DNA of 64,000 bases, taken from positions 1 to 64,000 of the forward strand of contig CAWIJL010000002.1 in NCBI GenBank assembly GCA_963836405.1, written 5' to 3'. The DNA is from CAWIJJ01 sp963836405. Its GTDB lineage: Bacteria > Acidobacteriota > Terriglobia > Bryobacterales > Bryobacteraceae. Position numbers and translations under genes: made by a program. Below the pieces are notes generated by a model. It made no database searches, was not told where the DNA came from, and worked only from the letters and a program-made list of their open reading frames with translations. This document shows positions 60,978-64,000 of this stretch, piece after piece (the stretch's first letter is position 1; each line of letters begins with the position of its first letter).

Positions 60978-62843
60978 TTAGCTGGCCCTCCGCAAAACAC
61001 AAACGCTGTGGGGGCTCAGCGGGAGACTCAATCTGCCGCTGGAGGCGATCGCCTCGCCGATCTCGCTGCCGGGCCCCATCCACCCGGATTCGGAAGAATC
61101 CAGAACTTTGTGCCAGTCGCCGGGCAGGGCGGTGATCGACGCGGTTGTCGGCTGCGCGCCGAAGTGAAACAGCGCCAGAGCCTCTTGGCCGCCGGCGCGG
61201 CGGTCCATGGCGATCACCGGGCCTTCCTCGGAGACGAAAACGGTGGCGGGCTCCTTGAATAGTGTTCGAAGAGCCGGCATGGTCTTGCGCAGCCGGATCA
61301 GGGTCCGGTAAAACTCGAGCATGGTGCGGTGGCGCCCGGAATCCCGCAGAGAGTGATCGAGCCGCGAACGTTCAAACGTCCCCAGGGCTTGCGGGTCGGG
61401 CACCTCTCCCATCCAGGAAAATGACGCGAACTCCCTGCTTCGCCCCTGGCGCACCGCCGCAATCAGGTCGGGATCGGAGTGGCTCACGAAATACTGGAAC
61501 GGCGCCGGTTCGCCGTACTCCTGGCCCATGAACAACAGCGGCAGGAAAGGCGACAGCAGCACCACGCCGGCGGCGAGTTTGGCCTGCTCGAACTCCAGCA
61601 AGTGGTTCAGGCGCTCGCCCAGCATGCGGTTGCCGATCTGATCGTGATTCTGCGAGAAGACCACGAAGCGCTGCGCCGGCACGTGCAGCGAAGGCGTTCC
61701 GTGGGCGCGCCCGCGAAATGCGGAAAACTGGCCCGAAAAGACGAAGCCTTCGCCGAGAGCCTTAGCGAGATGGCGGATGTCGTCGAAATCCTGGTAGTAG
61801 CCGGCGCGTTCGCGCGTGAGAATGCCGTGCAGCGCATGGTGAAAATCGTCCGACCACTGGGCGTCCAGGCCGTACCCGCCGGTTGCAACCGGTTCCACCA
61901 GTCTCGTGTCGTTCAGGTCGCTTTCGGCGATAACGTGAATGGCGCGCCCGAGTTCGCCGGCGCGTTCGTGAACCGCCTCGGCGAGTTCCTGAAGAATATG
62001 CACCGGCGACTGGTCGAAGATTGCGTGTACCGCATCCAGCCGGAGCGCGTCGATGTGAAATTCGGTTACCCAGCGAAGCGCGTTTTCGATCGTGAACCAG
62101 CGCACGGGAGCGCCGTCTTCGCCGTCGAAATTCATGGCGCCCCCCCAGGGGGTGTGATAGCGATCCGTGAAATACGGGCCGAACTGGCCCAGATAGTTGC
62201 CTTCGGGTCCCAGGTGATTGTAGACGACGTCCAACACCACGGCAATGCCCTTGCCATGGGCGGCGTTGACGAAGCGCTTGAGCCCGGCGGGTCCGCCGTA
62301 GGAGTTCTGGACGGCGAACGGATACACGCCGTCATAGCCCCAGTTGCGGCTGCCGGGAAACTGCGCGACCGGCATCAGTTCGACGGCGGTCACTCCCAGT
62401 TCGCGAAGGTAGTCCAGATGGCCGATGGCGGCATCGAAGGTACCTTCCGCGGTGAACGTGCCGATATGCAGTTCGTAGAATAAATAATCGGCAAGCGGCA
62501 TTCCGGTCCACGCGGAGTCCTGCCACGCGAACGCGGCGCTCACGATCTCGGAGGGCCCGTGCACGCCTTCGGGCTGAAATTGCGAAGCCGGGTCGGGAAA
62601 CTCGTCGCCTCCGTTGAGCCGGAACTTGTAGCGGGTTCCCGGACCGGCGCCCTCCACGGCGGCGCTGAAGAACCCGTCGCGGATGGGGGAAAGCGCAGCC
62701 ACGCGCTCCCTTGCGCCGAAAATGTGAACTTCCACGTTTTCGGCCGCGGGTGCCCAAACCAGGAAACTGGCGCGGCCGTTTCCGAGGTCCACCGCTCCTA
62801 ACGGTGAATTCAACTCGGCGGCTATTGCTTGCGATCCACTCAT
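60978..62843 (-). CDS. treZ: malto-oligosyltrehalose trehalohydrolase
   Basis: From ATG 62843 the 621-residue GH13 protein has the TreZ N-terminal domain (RASFLVWAPAAENVEVHIFG), LFYELHIGTFTAEGTFDAAI, RNWGYDGVYPFAVQNSYGGP, the nucleophile strand FHIDALRLDAVHAIFD and the acid strand VIAESDLNDTRLVEP. The late FSQNHDQIGNRMLGER holds the transition-state His-Asp pair. It releases trehalose from maltooligosyl-trehalose, normally with TreY, which is not visible here. The frame's earlier ATG at 62969 adds an unrelated leader. Confidence 0.92.
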   Translation of the reverse strand: MSGSQAIAAELNSPLGAVDLGNGRASFLVWAPAAENVEVHIFGARERVAALSPIRDGFFSAAVEGAGPGTRYKFRLNGGDEFPDPASQFQPEGVHGPSEIVSAAFAWQDSAWTGMPLADYLFYELHIGTFTAEGTFDAAIGHLDYLRELGVTAVELMPVAQFPGSRNWGYDGVYPFAVQNSYGGPAGLKRFVNAAHGKGIAVVLDVVYNHLGPEGNYLGQFGPYFTDRYHTPWGGAMNFDGEDGAPVRWFTIENALRWVTEFHIDALRLDAVHAIFDQSPVHILQELAEAVHERAGELGRAIHVIAESDLNDTRLVEPVATGGYGLDAQWSDDFHHALHGILTRERAGYYQDFDDIRHLAKALGEGFVFSGQFSAFRGRAHGTPSLHVPAQRFVVFSQNHDQIGNRMLGERLNHLLEFEQAKLAAGVVLLSPFLPLLFMGQEYGEPAPFQYFVSHSDPDLIAAVRQGRSREFASFSWMGEVPDPQALGTFERSRLDHSLRDSGRHRTMLEFYRTLIRLRKTMPALRTLFKEPATVFVSEEGPVIAMDRRAGGQEALALFHFGAQPTTASITALPGDWHKVLDSSESGWMGPGSEIGEAIASSGRLSLPLSPHSVCVLRRAS

Positions 62844-63001
62844 GCCTGGTCTCCGTACACCCCGCGCGCACCGTTTCTTTTCCCATTCTGTCACGCCGGG
62901 CGATCCACAAAAGTTCTTTCCCGCTCTTTCGTTTTGAACCTCACGTGTTCTCGCGATGCCGGATTTCACGCGTCTCGTTTTAGCCTGAAAGTGGAGGCTT
63001 T

Positions 63002-63817
63002 ATGAAGCGTGCGATACTGCAAGGGCTGGCTGCGGCCGCACTTGTGGTGGCCGTTGTGGCGGGAATCGCATCTCTATTCCGCACCCGTGACCTGGAACGC
63101 CGGCTGGATGAAGCAAACCGCCGCGCCGCCGTGCTGGACCGCCAGGCGCGGGAATCCGAATTGAAATTCGACAAGGCGCTCAAAGCGGCAACTTCCGCGC
63201 AGCAGGGCGCGCAGGCTGCCGCCGAAGACGCCCGCGCCGCCGCGGCGGGAAGGGCCAGCGCGGAGGCGGGAGCGCGGACGGCTAAGGAGGCGCGGGAGCG
63301 CGCGGAGGCCGACGCGCGGCAGAGCCGCCAGGAACTCGCCGACCTGCAGCAACGCCGCGAGCAAGAACTGGACCGGATGAAGGAGGCGCTCGCCCGCATC
63401 GCGGCAACGCGGCGCACCGGTTCCGGATTGGTCATCGACCTCTCGAGCGACTCTTTCCACTTCGACTTCGACAAAGCTACCCTCAGCCAGGAAAATCGCG
63501 AATTGCTGAGCCGCATTGCCGGCGTGCTGCTGGCGTCCAACGGCTACAGGCTCTATGTCTACGGGCACACGGACGACGTCGGCACGGACGAATATAACCA
63601 GGATCTTTCCGAGCGGCGGGCGGACAACGTCGCCAGTTATCTCGAATCGGCGGGAATCGCTTCCGACGTGGTGGAGGCGCGCGGATTCGGAAAGGCAAGT
63701 CCGCGCGTGAAGGGCACCACCGCCGCCGCCCGGCGCGAGAACCGGCGCGTGGAGATCGTGCTCGTGGACAGCGTGATTCACTACGAGGGGGTCGTTCCTG
63801 TCGAGGGCCGTGGGTAA
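63002..63817 (+). CDS. OmpA-family protein with a long coiled coil
   Basis: The 271-residue protein starts with a membrane helix or signal (GLAAAALVVAVVAGIASLF). An Ala/Arg/Glu-rich coiled coil follows (about residues 30-140), then an OmpA/Pal peptidoglycan-binding domain: FHFDFDKATLSQENRELLSR, LYVYGHTDDVGTDEYNQDLS, ERRADNVASYLESAGI and RRENRRVEIVL. It probably spans the periplasm and holds the cell wall. Its stop overlaps the start of the next gene by 8 nt. Confidence 0.82.
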   Translation: MKRAILQGLAAAALVVAVVAGIASLFRTRDLERRLDEANRRAAVLDRQARESELKFDKALKAATSAQQGAQAAAEDARAAAAGRASAEAGARTAKEARERAEADARQSRQELADLQQRREQELDRMKEALARIAATRRTGSGLVIDLSSDSFHFDFDKATLSQENRELLSRIAGVLLASNGYRLYVYGHTDDVGTDEYNQDLSERRADNVASYLESAGIASDVVEARGFGKASPRVKGTTAAARRENRRVEIVLVDSVIHYEGVVPVEGRG

Positions 63818-64000
63818 CGTACTACTCACGGCGCCGTCCGTCGACCCGCAATTCTCCCTGCCCGGGATCCTTCACGTGGCGATCCTGGCGTCGATGCCCG
63901 CAGCCGCGGCCCTTCTCGTGTGGTGGGGCAGGCGGTATCCCGGACAGATGCGCGCGATTCAGATCGGCTTGGGCTGCATGCTCCTGGCCGCGGGTCCGGG
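63810..64000 (+). CDS. N-terminal part of a multi-helix membrane protein (cut by window edge)
   Basis: A GTG at 63810 inside the end of the OmpA-like gene opens a frame to the window edge (63 full codons). It starts VGNVLLTAPSVDPQFSLPGI and continues with two hydrophobic helices (ILHVAILASMPAAAALLVWW; IGLGCMLLAAG). The FS..GILHVAIL opening resembles YwaF/TIGR02206-type integral membrane proteins, but this is a weak call on a partial sequence. Confidence 0.4.
   Translation, partial: MGNVLLTAPSVDPQFSLPGILHVAILASMPAAAALLVWWGRRYPGQMRAIQIGLGCMLLAAGP

Overview
The window looks like chromosomal DNA from an acidobacterium of the Solibacter/Bryobacter type (Bryobacterales). This rests on lineage markers visible in the proteins: two secreted proteins end in the C-terminal module first described from Solibacter, one VWA protein is of the acidobacterial type, and large secreted proteins with NHL or Ig-like repeats lie beside ordinary housekeeping genes. 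No rRNA operon, CRISPR array, insertion sequence or intact prophage was seen. One tRNA gene, tRNA-Leu(GAG), is present.

Positions 1-4720 differ from the rest: few genes, visibly lower GC, and several small reading frames that only make sense if single-base indels are repaired. The region also holds a PAS-domain relic and the C-terminal half of a DUF5131 (phage Gp37/Gp68-type) protein joined to something else. It lies on the 3' side of tRNA-Leu, a usual place for old integration events, but no integrase is visible. From 4.7 kb onward the window is densely coding.

Layout: 4.7-6.1 kb mqnA-secG-tRNA-Leu. 6.2-9.4 kb a secreted NHL-repeat protein with a frameshift. 9.4-11.3 kb ymdB and a membrane diguanylate cyclase. 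11.4-14.2 kb a deoxyhypusine synthase-like protein and an amino-acid permease. 14.3-17 kb uvrD/pcrA with two very small genes nearby. 17.2-21.1 kb an orphan Cas6-like RAMP protein leading into two secreted hydrolases. 21.1-24.2 kb a stress/regulatory run: cold-shock protein, a second-type IF-1, a Clp-type AAA+ ATPase fused to a receiver domain, and a receiver-like/DUF3052 protein. 24.2-30.6 kb recO-glyQ-glyS-ppdK, with ppdK frameshifted. 30.7-35.2 kb a 1507-residue Ig-repeat surface protein. 35.3-41.5 kb thrS-aldo/keto reductase-UvrC-like-VWA-rimI, with small smr and DUF465 genes. 41.6-44.5 kb an ECF sigma/anti-sigma pair and another Solibacter-type secreted protein. 44.6-50.5 kb exopolysaccharide sugar transferase, pyrE, an exported methyltransferase, histidine kinase, glycosidase-like lipoprotein and bshA. 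50.5-54.9 kb galE, pyrH, tsf, rpsB, rpsI and rplM. 55.1-59.5 kb a compact 4-hydroxyproline degradation operon. 59.5-64 kb a small membrane protein, YihY, treZ, an OmpA-like protein and a truncated membrane protein.

How the genes fit together: respiration and redox (mqnA for futalosine-route menaquinone, bshA for bacillithiol), translation (glyQS, thrS, rplM, rpsI, rpsB, tsf, infA), DNA repair (uvrD, recO, UvrC-like) and trehalose/glycogen metabolism (treZ) form the core. The hydroxyproline operon, the prolyl oligopeptidase and the esterase-like hydrolase suggest use of proline- or hydroxyproline-rich peptides, such as collagen or plant wall proteins; that link is inference. The less ordinary parts are the orphan Cas6-like gene facing a terminator-bearing leader, the AAA+-receiver fusion, the bacterial DHS-like gene and the signal-peptide-bearing methyltransferase.
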